Of a DNA stretch of 64,000 nucleotides, positions 1-9,220 are shown piece after piece. Positions within the stretch are counted from its first letter, which is position 1. Each line of letters begins with the position of its first letter. A program made the translations under genes and the position numbers. The notes beneath the pieces were generated by a model. That model made no database searches. It was not told the origin of the DNA and saw nothing but the letters and a program-made list of their open reading frames with translations. The stretch comes from Alphaproteobacteria bacterium (GTDB taxonomy: Bacteria; Pseudomonadota; Alphaproteobacteria; TMED109), in assembly GCA_030828505.1 (NCBI GenBank), contig JAURCJ010000001.1:186001-250000 (forward strand). The letters run 5' to 3'.

Positions 1-780
1 ATTGCAGACATTACCTATGGAGTTCATAATTACACTGCAGGAAGATTTTCTAGTACTCAAATAGCTGAACTTCCATTTTTAAGTGATAGTTCGGAAATTT
101 TATCTGTAGCTTGGCAACGAATATATGAACAGGAGTTAATGCACCTAGAAGAACATAAGGGTACACACCTGCTAGGTGTTTTTACTCATGGTCCAGGGCA
201 ATTATGGTTTAATAAAAAATATGAAACCTTAGATGATATCAAAGGATTAAAAGTAAGAATTGGTGGAGGCATAGCACAAAGCTCTGCTAAGGCTTTAGGT
301 TTAGTTCCTTTACAAGCACCTGTTACAAAAGCATATGAACTTTTATCTGGAGGTGTAGCAGATGGTATACAACTGCCCGGTGAAAGTATTTCTTTTTTTA
401 AGTTAGACAGAATAATAAAACAAGGATTTATGTTTGATGGAGGTTTATATAATGTAAGTATGTTCTTAGTTATAAATAAGAAGAAATGGAATAAACTATC
501 AGACGAAGATAAAGAAGCAATAAAATCAGTCTCTGGAGAAGCTCTTGCTAAAATGGCTGGCAAAGCATGGGATCGAGCAGATACAAATGGTATTGATGCT
601 TCAATTAAAAATGGAGTATTACTAAAAGTATTATCAGAAAATGAAAAAGATAAAGTAAGAAAGTTACTCACTCCTATTATAGAAAATACTCTTGAAAAAA
701 TTTCTAAACAAAAAAATATAAATGCAAAAAATATTTATTCAAGACTTCTTGCAGAAATCAAATTAATAAAAAACGAATAA
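1..780 (+). CDS. TRAP transporter substrate-binding protein (DctP family), 5' truncated
   Basis: This gene is cut by the window edge. The reading frame is open from base 1, so the ATG at 139 in the ORF track is internal, and about 46 further residues are visible upstream. The product is the C-terminal part of a periplasmic DctP-type binding protein, which captures an organic acid and delivers it to the DctQ/DctM membrane pair encoded directly downstream. The segment GLKVRIGGG carries the arginine position that in this family contacts the substrate carboxylate, followed by the typical AYELLSGGVADG stretch. A lysine-rich helical tail ends the protein. Nine bases separate it from dctQ, so the three genes form an operon. 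The ligand cannot be read from the sequence. Confidence 0.9.
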   Translation: MADITYGVHNYTAGRFSSTQIAELPFLSDSSEILSVAWQRIYEQELMHLEEHKGTHLLGVFTHGPGQLWFNKKYETLDDIKGLKVRIGGGIAQSSAKALGLVPLQAPVTKAYELLSGGVADGIQLPGESISFFKLDRIIKQGFMFDGGLYNVSMFLVINKKKWNKLSDEDKEAIKSVSGEALAKMAGKAWDRADTNGIDASIKNGVLLKVLSENEKDKVRKLLTPIIENTLEKISKQKNINAKNIYSRLLAEIKLIKNE

Positions 781-789
781 TCATAAATT

Positions 790-1293
790 ATGATAAAATT
801 ACTTTTTAATACGTCAAACAAAATACTTTTAAGTTTTTGTATTTTATCTTTATCAGTACTAGTTTTAATCACTGTAGCAGATGTTTTTGGAAGGTATTTA
901 CTTGGAATTCCTTTGTCTGGCACAAGTGAAATTACAGAAATTATTTTAGGTATTTTGATATATATTGGTTTACCGTATATTTCAAAAAAAGAAGAACATA
1001 TTTCTGTGTCTTTATTATCAAATTATCTTTCTAATAATTTGAAAATTATTCATAAAATATTAGTTAACTTTATTGTTACTTTATTATTATTAGTAATTGC
1101 AAGACAACTATATCTTCATGGCATAGATCTCAAATCATATCAAGAAGTAACTACTTTTCTAGAAATTCCGAAAGCTCCTATAGCTTTTGCTATGGCATTG
1201 TTAACAGTATTAGCCTCTTTTAATACAGTATTGAATATGCTTAGTTATATATTTGAAAAAAGATCTATAACTACAGATAAACAAAGTATTTAA
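790..1293 (+). CDS. dctQ: TRAP transporter small permease (DctQ family)
   Basis: A 167-residue inner-membrane protein with four hydrophobic segments, at about residues 10-32, 45-65, 87-107 and 128-150. This is the usual size and topology of the small TRAP subunit. The stretch DVFGRYLLGIPLSGTSEITE matches the conserved region after the first helix of DctQ proteins, with its Arg and Glu residues. It sits between the binding protein and the large permease, with three bases to dctM. Its role is inferred from family and position: it partners DctM in sodium-driven uptake of the ligand captured by the upstream binding protein. Confidence 0.88.
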   Translation: MIKLLFNTSNKILLSFCILSLSVLVLITVADVFGRYLLGIPLSGTSEITEIILGILIYIGLPYISKKEEHISVSLLSNYLSNNLKIIHKILVNFIVTLLLLVIARQLYLHGIDLKSYQEVTTFLEIPKAPIAFAMALLTVLASFNTVLNMLSYIFEKRSITTDKQSI

Positions 1294-1296
1294 AAA

Positions 1297-2595
1297 ATGT
1301 TTATTTGGATAATAGGTTTAATATTAGTAGTTTTAATGATAGCTTTGGGTCTACCTATAGCATTTTCAATGTTAATAGTCGGTTTTTTAGGTCTAGTTAC
1401 TTTAATAGGCCTTGATCCAGCACTAGCAATGATAGGGCAAATATTTTTTGATAATGGAATGAATTACACTTTATCAATATTACCTTTATTTTTATTGATG
1501 GGTAATTTTGTTGTAAAGGCTGGTTTAGCTGATGAACTATATAATTCTGCTAATGCTTGGCTCAGACATAAAAAAGGTGGTTTAGCTATGGCTACTATAA
1601 TTGCATGTGGAGGTTTTAGCTCTGTTTGTGGTTCATCTCTAGCAACAGCAGCAACTATGGCTAAGATAGCATTACCATCGATGAAAAAATATAACTACCC
1701 TGATTCTTTAGCGACGGGAGCTATTGCCGCAGGTGGAACTTTAGGTATTTTGATACCACCCTCAATGATACTTGTTCTATATGGCATTATAACTAGCCAA
1801 GATATTGGGCAATTATTTTTAGCAGGTATTGTTCCAGGTCTATTAGGAATATTAGGATATATTGTTGCAGTAAAAATTTCAGTATCAACTAATAAAAAAT
1901 CTTTCAAAACTCAATCTGCTCTCCCTTTAGTAGATAGAGTGAAATCATTAAAAGGCGTTTTAGGAATTATATCTCTATTTATTTTAGTCATGGGAGGAAT
2001 TTATTCTGGAGTTTTTACAGCAACTGAAGCTGCAGGAGTAGGAGCTTTTGGTTCCTTAATTATTGTTTTATTAAAAAGAAAAATAACTTTAAATTCTTTT
2101 TATGAAACTCTGATAGAAACAGCAAAAGTTACTTCTATGCTATTTTTTTTATTGTTCGGAGCAATATTATTCTCAAACTTTATTAATTTAGCAGGTCTGC
2201 CCAATGACCTAAGAAACTTTTTATCTTTATTTAACTTAAATATTTATACCCTTCTAATAGGAATTTTTATTATTTATATAATATTAGGTATGGTTTTAGA
2301 AAGCCTATCTATGATGTTATTAACTGTTCCTATTTTTTATCCAATTGTTCAAGATATGGGTGGCGATTTAATATGGTTTGGAATATTAGTAGTTGTTGCA
2401 GTAGAGATAAGTCTAATTACCCCTCCAATAGGACTTAATGTACATGTATTAAAAACAATAGTTAAAGATAATATACATTTGACAACTATATTTAAAGGAG
2501 TAATACCTTTTGTAACAATGGATATAATTAGAATAATTATTTTATTATTTATACCAGCAATTACATTATTTCTTCCTAATAGTATAATACCTTAG
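1297..2595 (+). CDS. dctM: TRAP transporter large permease (DctM family)
   Basis: A 432-residue polytopic membrane protein, the normal length for DctM, with about 11-12 hydrophobic segments. Family signatures include GGFSSVCGSSLATAATMAKIALP near residues 105-127 and GTLGILIPPSMILVLYGI near residues 148-165. A second half-repeat contains LVVVAVEISLITPPIGLNVHV, so both Pro-Pro hairpin regions are present. It forms the ion-coupled transport channel and completes the operon with the binding protein and DctQ. It ends two bases before the convergent TauE/SafE gene, with no obvious terminator hairpin between them. Confidence 0.93.
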   Translation: MFIWIIGLILVVLMIALGLPIAFSMLIVGFLGLVTLIGLDPALAMIGQIFFDNGMNYTLSILPLFLLMGNFVVKAGLADELYNSANAWLRHKKGGLAMATIIACGGFSSVCGSSLATAATMAKIALPSMKKYNYPDSLATGAIAAGGTLGILIPPSMILVLYGIITSQDIGQLFLAGIVPGLLGILGYIVAVKISVSTNKKSFKTQSALPLVDRVKSLKGVLGIISLFILVMGGIYSGVFTATEAAGVGAFGSLIIVLLKRKITLNSFYETLIETAKVTSMLFFLLFGAILFSNFINLAGLPNDLRNFLSLFNLNIYTLLIGIFIIYIILGMVLESLSMMLLTVPIFYPIVQDMGGDLIWFGILVVVAVEISLITPPIGLNVHVLKTIVKDNIHLTTIFKGVIPFVTMDIIRIIILLFIPAITLFLPNSIIP

Positions 2596-2596
2596 T

Positions 2597-3340
2597 TTAA
2601 ATAATAGCTTTGTTTATAATTAATAATCCTATTATCATTAAGACATATAAAAATATTTTTCTGAAAAGATCTTCATTAAATAAAAATTGTAAGTTTCTTC
2701 CTACGTACATTCCTATAAATGAGGGTATAACAGCATAACTGGAGTATAAAAATAGATCTAATGTCCATAATTTATTTCCTGTTAAAGCAATACCAAGAAA
2801 TAAACTAGCCGAAATCAAAACTAAAGCTATAGTTTGTAAAAACTCATTTTTATTCATTTTTAGTGAGTATATATAAAACGCTAATGGAAAAATAAAAGTT
2901 CCTGTAGACCCTCCAAAAAACCCTCCTAAAGCTCCAGCAAATACCCCTAATATTTTTTCGTATTTTACAGGGATAGTTATTTTATTTCTATGTATAAGAC
3001 TTATCAATGAGTAAAGAGATAATATTATACCTAAAAGTAATGTAAAAATATCACTATAATTAACTAGAACTCTCGCTCCTATTAAAGAAAATATAAATAA
3101 AAATATTAATAATGGCCAAATTCTTATAATAATATTCCCTACTTTATATTTACCAAACACTTGCCAAAAATTTGTAAATAGACCAGGCATTACAACTAAA
3201 GCTATTGCTAATTTTATACCCATAAACATAGTTAAAAATGCTAGAGAGATTGCAGGTAATCCAATACCAGAAATACCTTTTACAAAACCAGAAAGTAAAA
3301 AAATTACTGAAATTAATAATATATGATCTCTATCAAACAT
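2597..3340 (-). CDS. TauE/SafE-family permease
   Basis: A 247-residue integral membrane protein with about eight hydrophobic segments. The first helix contains FLLSGFVKGISGIGLPAISLAFL, the G-x-G-rich signature of the TauE/SafE (DUF81) family. The second half has a matching repeat, GVFAGALGGFFGGSTGTFIFPLAFY. Members are thought to export sulfite, sulfoacetate or other small organosulfur anions, but the substrate varies. It is convergent with the TRAP operon and divergent from the GFA-type gene. Family assignment is firm; substrate is not determinable. Confidence 0.85.
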   Translation of the reverse strand: MFDRDHILLISVIFLLSGFVKGISGIGLPAISLAFLTMFMGIKLAIALVVMPGLFTNFWQVFGKYKVGNIIIRIWPLLIFLFIFSLIGARVLVNYSDIFTLLLGIILSLYSLISLIHRNKITIPVKYEKILGVFAGALGGFFGGSTGTFIFPLAFYIYSLKMNKNEFLQTIALVLISASLFLGIALTGNKLWTLDLFLYSSYAVIPSFIGMYVGRNLQFLFNEDLFRKIFLYVLMIIGLLIINKAII

Positions 3341-3396
3341 TATATTTTTCTAAAAAAATATTACACATTTTATCTTTTACCATTTACCATATTTAT

Positions 3397-3780
3397 ATGA
3401 GTAAAAATATGGTAACACATTTGGGAGGTTGTCACTGTAAACAAATACAGTTTGAGGTATTAGGTGAAGAAAACATTCAAATTTTAAATTGTACTTGTTC
3501 TATCTGTTCTATAGTCAACTATAAACATTATATTGTAGATAAATCTAAGTTTAAATTAATTAAAGGTAAAGATTTACTGTCTAATTATACTTTTAATACC
3601 AAAACAGCAAAACATATATTTTGTAAAATATGCGGTATTAAATCATTTTATATTCCAAGGTCTCACCCTGACTCAATAAGTGTAAATCTTAATTGTATAT
3701 ATTCTAATACTGTAAAAAAAATAAAGATAATAAAGTTTGATGGAAAAAATTGGAAAAAAAATATAAATAAAATTAAATAA
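3397..3780 (+). CDS. GFA-domain (CENP-V/glutathione-dependent formaldehyde-activating type) protein
   Basis: The ORF track starts at 3238, inside the divergent neighbour, but the ATG at 3397 gives a 127-residue protein of normal GFA length. The zinc ligands of this fold are all visible: CHC near residue 13, CTCSIC near residue 38, and CKIC near residue 83. These seven cysteines match the structural and catalytic zinc sites known in the family. Many members are annotated as glutathione-dependent formaldehyde-activating enzymes, but that activity is not established for most, so I call it only a zinc-binding GFA protein. It precedes the Tat-exported binding protein by 16 bases and could be cotranscribed with it. 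Confidence 0.82.
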   Translation: MSKNMVTHLGGCHCKQIQFEVLGEENIQILNCTCSICSIVNYKHYIVDKSKFKLIKGKDLLSNYTFNTKTAKHIFCKICGIKSFYIPRSHPDSISVNLNCIYSNTVKKIKIIKFDGKNWKKNINKIK

Positions 3781-3796
3781 TTTAGGAGTATTTGTT

Positions 3797-4945
3797 ATGA
3801 AAAAAATTAATAAATTTAATAGAAGAAAGATTCTTTTAGGTGCATCAGCTTTAACCACAGCAGGCTTATTAATTTCATGTAAAGAAAATATAAAAGGAGG
3901 AACGCCATCAAATCCTGAAAGTGCATCTTCTATTTCTAAAAATATAATGCAACTAAGGATGGCAACTACATGGCCTAAAAATTTTCCTGGCGTTGGTACA
4001 ACTGCTGAAAAAGTTGCAGAAGCTATAACAAAAGCTTCGGATGGTAGATTAGAAATCAAAGTTTATGGATCAGGAGAAATGGTTCCAGCATATGAAGTCT
4101 TTGATGCTGTACGCCAAGGAACCGTAGAAATGGGGCATGGCTGGCCTGGATATTGGATATCTAAAAACCCTGGTTTAGCTTACTTTGGTGGCATTCCTGG
4201 AGGTTTAAGTCCATCTGAACAAAGTGCCTGGATAATGCATGGAGGAGGACAAAAACTTTGGGAAGAACTACTAGAACCATATGGTATTCAACCTTTTCAA
4301 GCAGGTATTGTACAATCAGAAATGTTTGGCTGGTATAAAAAAACTCTAAATTCTTTAGAAGACCTTCAAGGCCTAAAAATTAGAATGGCTGGACTTCCTA
4401 ATGAAATTCTTAACAGAATGGGGGCTACTGCAGTTAATATTCCAGGTGGAGAGGTCATGAGTTCATTTCAATCAGGAGTAGTAGACGCTGTTGAGTGGGG
4501 AGGACCTTGGATGGATTTAGCTTTTGGTTTTCCAAAAATTGCAAAGATTTGCTATGGGCCTGGAATACATAGTCCTGGATCAATGAATGAAATGCTAATT
4601 AATAAGCAACTATTTAATAATTTGCCAAATGATTTAAAAGAAATTATCAGAATTTCAGCTAATAATGTAAATAATGACTCTTATAATGAATATATAAACC
4701 GTAATGCTATTAGCTATCAAATCATAGTTAAAGAACATGATGTAAAGTTTAAAATACTTCCATTAGATATTATGAAAGAGTTTTTAAAAGTTGCTAAAGA
4801 AGTAGTTCAAGATAATGCTGAGAAAGACCCTGCAGCAATGAAAATACATTTGAATTATCAAGATTTCTTAAAAAAAGCTATAGATATTACAAAATACCAA
4901 GAATTAGGATACTTAAATGCAAGAGAAATGGCTAACAATGGATAA
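3797..4945 (+). CDS. TRAP substrate-binding protein, TakP-like, Tat-exported lipoprotein
   Basis: A 382-residue solute-binding protein. Residues 9-11 are an Arg-Arg-Lys twin-arginine motif followed by a hydrophobic stretch and a lipobox-like LLISC, with the cysteine at residue 28, so a Tat-exported lipoprotein is likely. The mature part begins MRMATTWPKNFPGVGTT-like and contains GSGEMVPAYEVFDAVRQGTVEMGHGWPGYW-type segments, typical of the TakP / calcium-lactate binding subgroup that takes 2-oxo acids or lactate. LKIRMAGLPNEILNRMGA holds the conserved substrate-carboxylate arginine. A GGAG-like ribosome site (TTAGGAG) lies just before the ATG. No cognate DctQ/DctM lies next to it; the upstream TRAP operon has its own binding protein. 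Confidence 0.9.
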   Translation: MKKINKFNRRKILLGASALTTAGLLISCKENIKGGTPSNPESASSISKNIMQLRMATTWPKNFPGVGTTAEKVAEAITKASDGRLEIKVYGSGEMVPAYEVFDAVRQGTVEMGHGWPGYWISKNPGLAYFGGIPGGLSPSEQSAWIMHGGGQKLWEELLEPYGIQPFQAGIVQSEMFGWYKKTLNSLEDLQGLKIRMAGLPNEILNRMGATAVNIPGGEVMSSFQSGVVDAVEWGGPWMDLAFGFPKIAKICYGPGIHSPGSMNEMLINKQLFNNLPNDLKEIIRISANNVNNDSYNEYINRNAISYQIIVKEHDVKFKILPLDIMKEFLKVAKEVVQDNAEKDPAAMKIHLNYQDFLKKAIDITKYQELGYLNAREMANNG

Positions 4946-4975
4946 AAATTCAAAAGAAGAAACTATTATTAAACC

Positions 4976-6445
4976 TTATTCATCTACAAACTTTGAGGCA
5001 TGAATAAAGCTTTCTTCATTTTGTTGTTGAATAACACTCACAAAAAATACAATTGCTATATTTACTAATACACCAATTAAACCCGGATGAAGATCATAAG
5101 GGCTAAAACTAGCTATATATTGGAAATAAATAGTAACTACAACTCCTGCAATTAAGCCGATTATTACTCCTAATGTTGAAGCTTTCTTCCAAAATAGGCC
5201 TGAATAAACTCCAGGAGCAAGTTGTACAATTGCTCCATATGCACCTAAAAGCAAAGCTATTAAGCCATCACTTCCATAAATTGCTATACAATAAGCGATA
5301 GCTCCAACTCCAATTACAGCAAGACGCATGATCCAAAGCTCTTGATTTTCTTTTAAAGAAGGAAAAATAACTTTACAAATATCCCTTCCAAAAGACACAG
5401 AAGCTCCATGAGTAATCGCATCTGAGGAAGACATTGCTGCAGCGAGTGCTCCAGCTCCCACTATACCATATAATATTCCAGATTCTGTTAAATGATGCGT
5501 AATCAAATAAGGTAATACCTCTCCAGGCCTACCTAATGCATCATCTGGCACCACACCAATTGCAGAGAAACCTATAAAAAGTACAGGCAATAAAAATACA
5601 GCAAATATTGGATACACTAAAACTGTAAGTTTTATTCTACGAGAAGTGGTAGTATACGATTTAGTAAATAAATGGGGCCACATAACGAAGCCAAGCATAG
5701 AAACTACTATATTACTACTATAACGGGCAGCACTAATTTTTGAGCCTTCATTTCCAATAGTAAGAAAATCGGGATCATTTTCAATAATTTTACTAAACAT
5801 ATTTCCTAGTGAACCATGTAAAGATTCTACAAAATATATACCTAATATCCAGGCTACTATAAGCATTAATATTGCTTGAAAAACATCACTCCAAGCAGCA
5901 CCTCTTACGCCACTAGTTGCAACATATATGACTACTATTCCTAGTGCGAGCAATGCTCCAAAATTATAAGAAATATTATCAAATGTTAACACATTAAATA
6001 TGTATCCCATTCCCTTTATTTGCAAAGTTAAATAAGGAATAAAAGCTAAAAGTGAAACAACACCAATTATAATTATTAAAAATTTTGATTTAAAACGGTC
6101 ACCTAAAAAATCACCCATCGTAATATAATTAGATCTTTTTCCTAACCGTGCCATTTTTGGTCCTATAATATACCATGGCAATAAACCTAGAGTACAGTAA
6201 GCTAATATATATAAAGATGCCGCACCTTTAGAATATGCCCACCCAGGCCCACCTAAAAAGGCGAATGCAGAAAATATAGTCCCTCCCATAAGAAACCACA
6301 TTACAAATAAGCCAAAGCCCCTATCACCAACAGCATATTCAGAAATTGAAAAGAACGATCTACCTCTTCCTGCAGAAAGGCCAATAGCAAAAGCAATTAT
6401 CAAATATAAAGACATTGCTATAAGTGCAATTTGCCAAGCTACCAT
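4976..6445 (-). CDS. Sodium:solute symporter (SSS family), monocarboxylate-type
   Basis: A 489-residue permease with about 13 hydrophobic segments, the SSS family topology. Recognisable motifs are FSISEYAVGDRGFG in the first loop, GTIFSAFAFLGGPGWAYSKG in helix 2, and the central GAGALAAAMSSSDAITHGAS, which carries the conserved serine pair of the second sodium site. The overall pattern resembles the MctP/PanF-type branch that moves short monocarboxylates or pantothenate. It starts one base after the stop of the small DUF3311-like gene, so the two are cotranscribed. Substrate is inferred only at class level. Confidence 0.87.
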   Translation of the reverse strand: MVAWQIALIAMSLYLIIAFAIGLSAGRGRSFFSISEYAVGDRGFGLFVMWFLMGGTIFSAFAFLGGPGWAYSKGAASLYILAYCTLGLLPWYIIGPKMARLGKRSNYITMGDFLGDRFKSKFLIIIIGVVSLLAFIPYLTLQIKGMGYIFNVLTFDNISYNFGALLALGIVVIYVATSGVRGAAWSDVFQAILMLIVAWILGIYFVESLHGSLGNMFSKIIENDPDFLTIGNEGSKISAARYSSNIVVSMLGFVMWPHLFTKSYTTTSRRIKLTVLVYPIFAVFLLPVLFIGFSAIGVVPDDALGRPGEVLPYLITHHLTESGILYGIVGAGALAAAMSSSDAITHGASVSFGRDICKVIFPSLKENQELWIMRLAVIGVGAIAYCIAIYGSDGLIALLLGAYGAIVQLAPGVYSGLFWKKASTLGVIIGLIAGVVVTIYFQYIASFSPYDLHPGLIGVLVNIAIVFFVSVIQQQNEESFIHASKFVDE

Positions 6446-6446
6446 A

Positions 6447-6665
6447 TTATTCCTCTATATCTTTATCTATTGTTACGAAAACTATTAAACCTAAAAATTC
6501 TATCATTATCCAAAATAAAACCCATACCATTATAAATGGCATTCCAAAAATAAGTGGCTCTGCATAATTGGCTAAAGAAAATACTGGGAATATTAACATA
6601 CTCAGTATAAATAACGTAAAAATTACGTATAATACCTTAATATTAATTTTAGAAATTAAATTCAA
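6447..6665 (-). CDS. Small DUF3311-like membrane protein paired with the symporter
   Basis: A 72-residue protein with two hydrophobic segments, about residues 10-30 and 40-65. The middle reads AEPLIFGMPFIMVWVLFW, which fits the P-x-G-x-PF pattern of DUF3311 proteins, small partners often encoded just before SSS symporters. The stop codon is one base from the symporter start, supporting a joint role. It is probably an accessory subunit or assembly factor of the symporter; direct evidence for function is lacking in the family. Confidence 0.7.
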   Translation of the reverse strand: MNLISKINIKVLYVIFTLFILSMLIFPVFSLANYAEPLIFGMPFIMVWVLFWIMIEFLGLIVFVTIDKDIEE

Positions 6666-6786
6666 AAATTTTCCCCATCTGTATCAATATCAAAAATATC
6701 ATATTTTAAATAGTTTGTAATGTTATATTTAACTTTTAAAAATTAACATATAATTTATAATAATAAACTTAACATAAGGAATGTGA

Positions 6787-7650
6787 ATGAAGTTTAATTG
6801 GAAAAATTTATCTTTAAATGATCTAGAACAAAACTTTAATCCCAGAGAAGCTGTTTCTAATTTTTCAGATTATATTGAAGAATATAAAATTTTAGCAAAA
6901 AAACATAGAGAAGAGCTGCCTTGTATACTAGATGTAAATTATGGAGACACTCCTCTTCAAACACTTGATATATTTGGAAAAAATAAACTTAAAAATGCCA
7001 ATGTACATATTTTTATTCATGGAGGATATTGGAGAGCACTTGATAAATCTGATCATAGTCAATTGGCAAAACCTTTTGTAGAAAATGATATATTATATTT
7101 TTCAATCAACCACGATTTATGTCCAAAAGTTACTCTCAGTGAAATTGTTAAACAAGTTACCTCTGCAATAGTCTGGATTTATAATAATTGTTCTAAATAT
7201 GGTGGTAATAACAGCAAAATAACTATCTCTGGCCATTCGGCAGGAGCGCATCTATGTGCTATGATATTAGAAAATAAATGGGAAGACTATGATGTGCCTA
7301 AAAACATTATTAAGGGAGCAGCTTTAATAAGCGGAATATATGAACCCGAATTAGTTTTAAACCTTTCAGTAAATAAGGAAATTAATTTAACTAAGCAAGA
7401 AGCTATTAATAATTCACCAAAATATCCTAAAGAAAATATTCCTATTATCTTAACTTGTGTAGGAAAAAAAGAGCCTGAAGGCTGGATAGAACAAACAAAG
7501 TTATATACTAAAAATATTATAAATAAATGTGATTACTTAGACTTTTCAATTTTAGAAAATGAAAATCATTTCTCAATGATGATTTCATTTTCAAATTCTG
7601 AAAATAAATTTGTAAAAAAAATGATTAATATGGCAAAAATAATATATTAA
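6787..7650 (+). CDS. Alpha/beta hydrolase, arylformamidase-like
   Basis: A 287-residue soluble enzyme of the alpha/beta hydrolase fold. The oxyanion motif HGGYWR is near residue 78 and the nucleophile elbow GHSAGAH near residue 154. A late His in ENHFSMM completes the expected triad. The HGGYW form and overall length resemble kynurenine formamidase-type (AFMID) esterases, which hydrolyse N-formylkynurenine, but related carboxylesterases share these motifs. No other kynurenine-pathway gene is in the window, so the substrate is uncertain. It is divergent from the symporter pair and reads alone. Confidence 0.8.
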   Translation: MKFNWKNLSLNDLEQNFNPREAVSNFSDYIEEYKILAKKHREELPCILDVNYGDTPLQTLDIFGKNKLKNANVHIFIHGGYWRALDKSDHSQLAKPFVENDILYFSINHDLCPKVTLSEIVKQVTSAIVWIYNNCSKYGGNNSKITISGHSAGAHLCAMILENKWEDYDVPKNIIKGAALISGIYEPELVLNLSVNKEINLTKQEAINNSPKYPKENIPIILTCVGKKEPEGWIEQTKLYTKNIINKCDYLDFSILENENHFSMMISFSNSENKFVKKMINMAKIIY

Positions 7651-7697
7651 GATATAAATTATTTAATATAGATATAACAAATAAGTTAAGGAATGAA

Positions 7698-7988
7698 ATG
7701 CAATCCCTTTTAATATTAATTGATAGCTTAGTTACTTTAATCGTGTGGACTTTAATATTGCAAGTAATCATGAGTTGGTTAATTGCGTTTAATGTTGTTA
7801 ATACGCATAATAGATTAATTTGGCAGATTAATTATGCATTACATAAATTAACAAACCCTTTACTTTCGCCAATACAACAAATACTTCCTAATTTAGGTGG
7901 AATAGATATTTCACCTGTAATACTCATAATAGTTTTGCATTTTGCTAGAAATTTTTTATTTGAACTATTTTTAGGAAGTCCCTATTAA
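7698..7988 (+). CDS. YggT family membrane protein
   Basis: A 96-residue protein with two hydrophobic segments separated by a loop. The motif LHKLTNPLLSPIQQILPNLGGIDISPVI is the YggT signature (P-[IL]-x-P-x2-P followed by G-x-D-x-SP). The family is found across bacteria and plastids and has been linked to osmotic or cell-division-related membrane functions; its molecular role is not defined. The upstream GGAATG context places a purine-rich site close to the ATG. It converges on argG with five bases between. Confidence 0.88.
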   Translation: MQSLLILIDSLVTLIVWTLILQVIMSWLIAFNVVNTHNRLIWQINYALHKLTNPLLSPIQQILPNLGGIDISPVILIIVLHFARNFLFELFLGSPY

Positions 7989-7993
7989 GTAAA

Positions 7994-9196
7994 CTATTTC
8001 ACTTTTTTTCTCTGTTGCAATCTTAAAGCATTTAATTTTATAAAGCCGCCAGCATCTCTTTGATCGTAATCTTTACCTTCTTCAAAAGTAACTATACCTT
8101 CATTATAAATACTTTTAGGAGAACGTCTTCCTACTAGACTACAACTTCCTTTAAAGAGTTTTACTTTAACTTCTCCAGAAACATTTTTTTGACTTTCGTC
8201 TATTAATGACTGCAACATTTCTCTTTCTGGAGAAAACCATAATCCATTATAAATTAAAGATGCATATTTGGGCATAAGTTCATCTCTCAATAACATAGCA
8301 GGTCCGTCTAGAATTAATTGCTCTATTCCTCTATGAGCTATATACAATATAGTTCCTCCAGGGGTTTCATAAACTCCTCTCGATTTCATCCCTACAAACC
8401 TATTTTCTACGATATCAACTCTTCCCACTCCGTGCCTACCAGCTTTAATATTTAAATCTTCTAGTAAAGCTGAAGGACTTAACACTTTTCCATTAACTGC
8501 TATAGGCGTCCCTTCCATAAATTCTATAATTACTTCTTCCTCATCGTCTGGAGCATTTAATGGTGATACAGTTCTTGTAAACATATCTTCACTCGCTGAA
8601 ACCCAAGGGTCTTCAAGAGCTTTACCCTCATAAGAAATATGCAATAAATTTGCATCAGTTGAATATGGAGGCTCTCCTCTTTTATCTTTTGGTACTGATA
8701 TATTTCTTTTTTCTGCCCATTCTATCAATTTAGTTCTAGAATCTAAATCCCATTCTCTCCAAGGAGCAATAATATTTATATCTGGGTTTAAGCCAAGATA
8801 ACCTAATTCAAAACGAACTTGATCATTACCTTTTCCTGTTGCCCCATGAGAGACAGAATCTGAACCTGTCTCTTGTGCAATTTCTATTTGTCTTTTTGCT
8901 ATTAGCGGACGAGCTATTGCAGTACCTAACATATAAGTTCCTTCATATATAGTACTCGCCTTAAACATAGGAAAAACATAATCTCTTACAAACTCTTCTT
9001 TTAAGTCTTCGATAAAAATTTCCTTAATACCCATTTCTTGGGCTCTTACTCTTGCTGGCTCAATTTCTTCACCCTGACCTATATCCGCAGTGAATGTGAC
9101 TACTTCACAATCATATACCTCTTGTAACCATCTCAAAATAACAGAAGTATCTAAGCCACCAGAATATGCTAAAACTACTTTTTTAACTTTTGACAT
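7994..9196 (-). CDS. argG: Argininosuccinate synthase
   Basis: A 400-residue cytoplasmic enzyme that joins citrulline and aspartate with ATP to give argininosuccinate, the penultimate step of arginine synthesis. The N-terminal PP-loop AYSGGLDTS begins near residue 10. Further signatures are [15 protein letters not shown] near residue 119 and the EGKALEDPW-type segment near residue 192. Length is normal for the bacterial enzyme. It follows rlmN on the same strand after a 24-base gap. argJ, another arginine gene, lies far away at 36-37 kb, so the arginine pathway is dispersed. Confidence 0.97.
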   Translation of the reverse strand: MSKVKKVVLAYSGGLDTSVILRWLQEVYDCEVVTFTADIGQGEEIEPARVRAQEMGIKEIFIEDLKEEFVRDYVFPMFKASTIYEGTYMLGTAIARPLIAKRQIEIAQETGSDSVSHGATGKGNDQVRFELGYLGLNPDINIIAPWREWDLDSRTKLIEWAEKRNISVPKDKRGEPPYSTDANLLHISYEGKALEDPWVSASEDMFTRTVSPLNAPDDEEEVIIEFMEGTPIAVNGKVLSPSALLEDLNIKAGRHGVGRVDIVENRFVGMKSRGVYETPGGTILYIAHRGIEQLILDGPAMLLRDELMPKYASLIYNGLWFSPEREMLQSLIDESQKNVSGEVKVKLFKGSCSLVGRRSPKSIYNEGIVTFEEGKDYDQRDAGGFIKLNALRLQQRKKVK

Positions 9197-9220
9197 TTTT
9201 TTTCCAATAAATATTTAAAT

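Noticed and set aside
186-671. 161-residue ORF on the minus strand in the DctP gene
   Set aside because: It is antisense to a well-supported binding-protein gene and shows no domain or signal.
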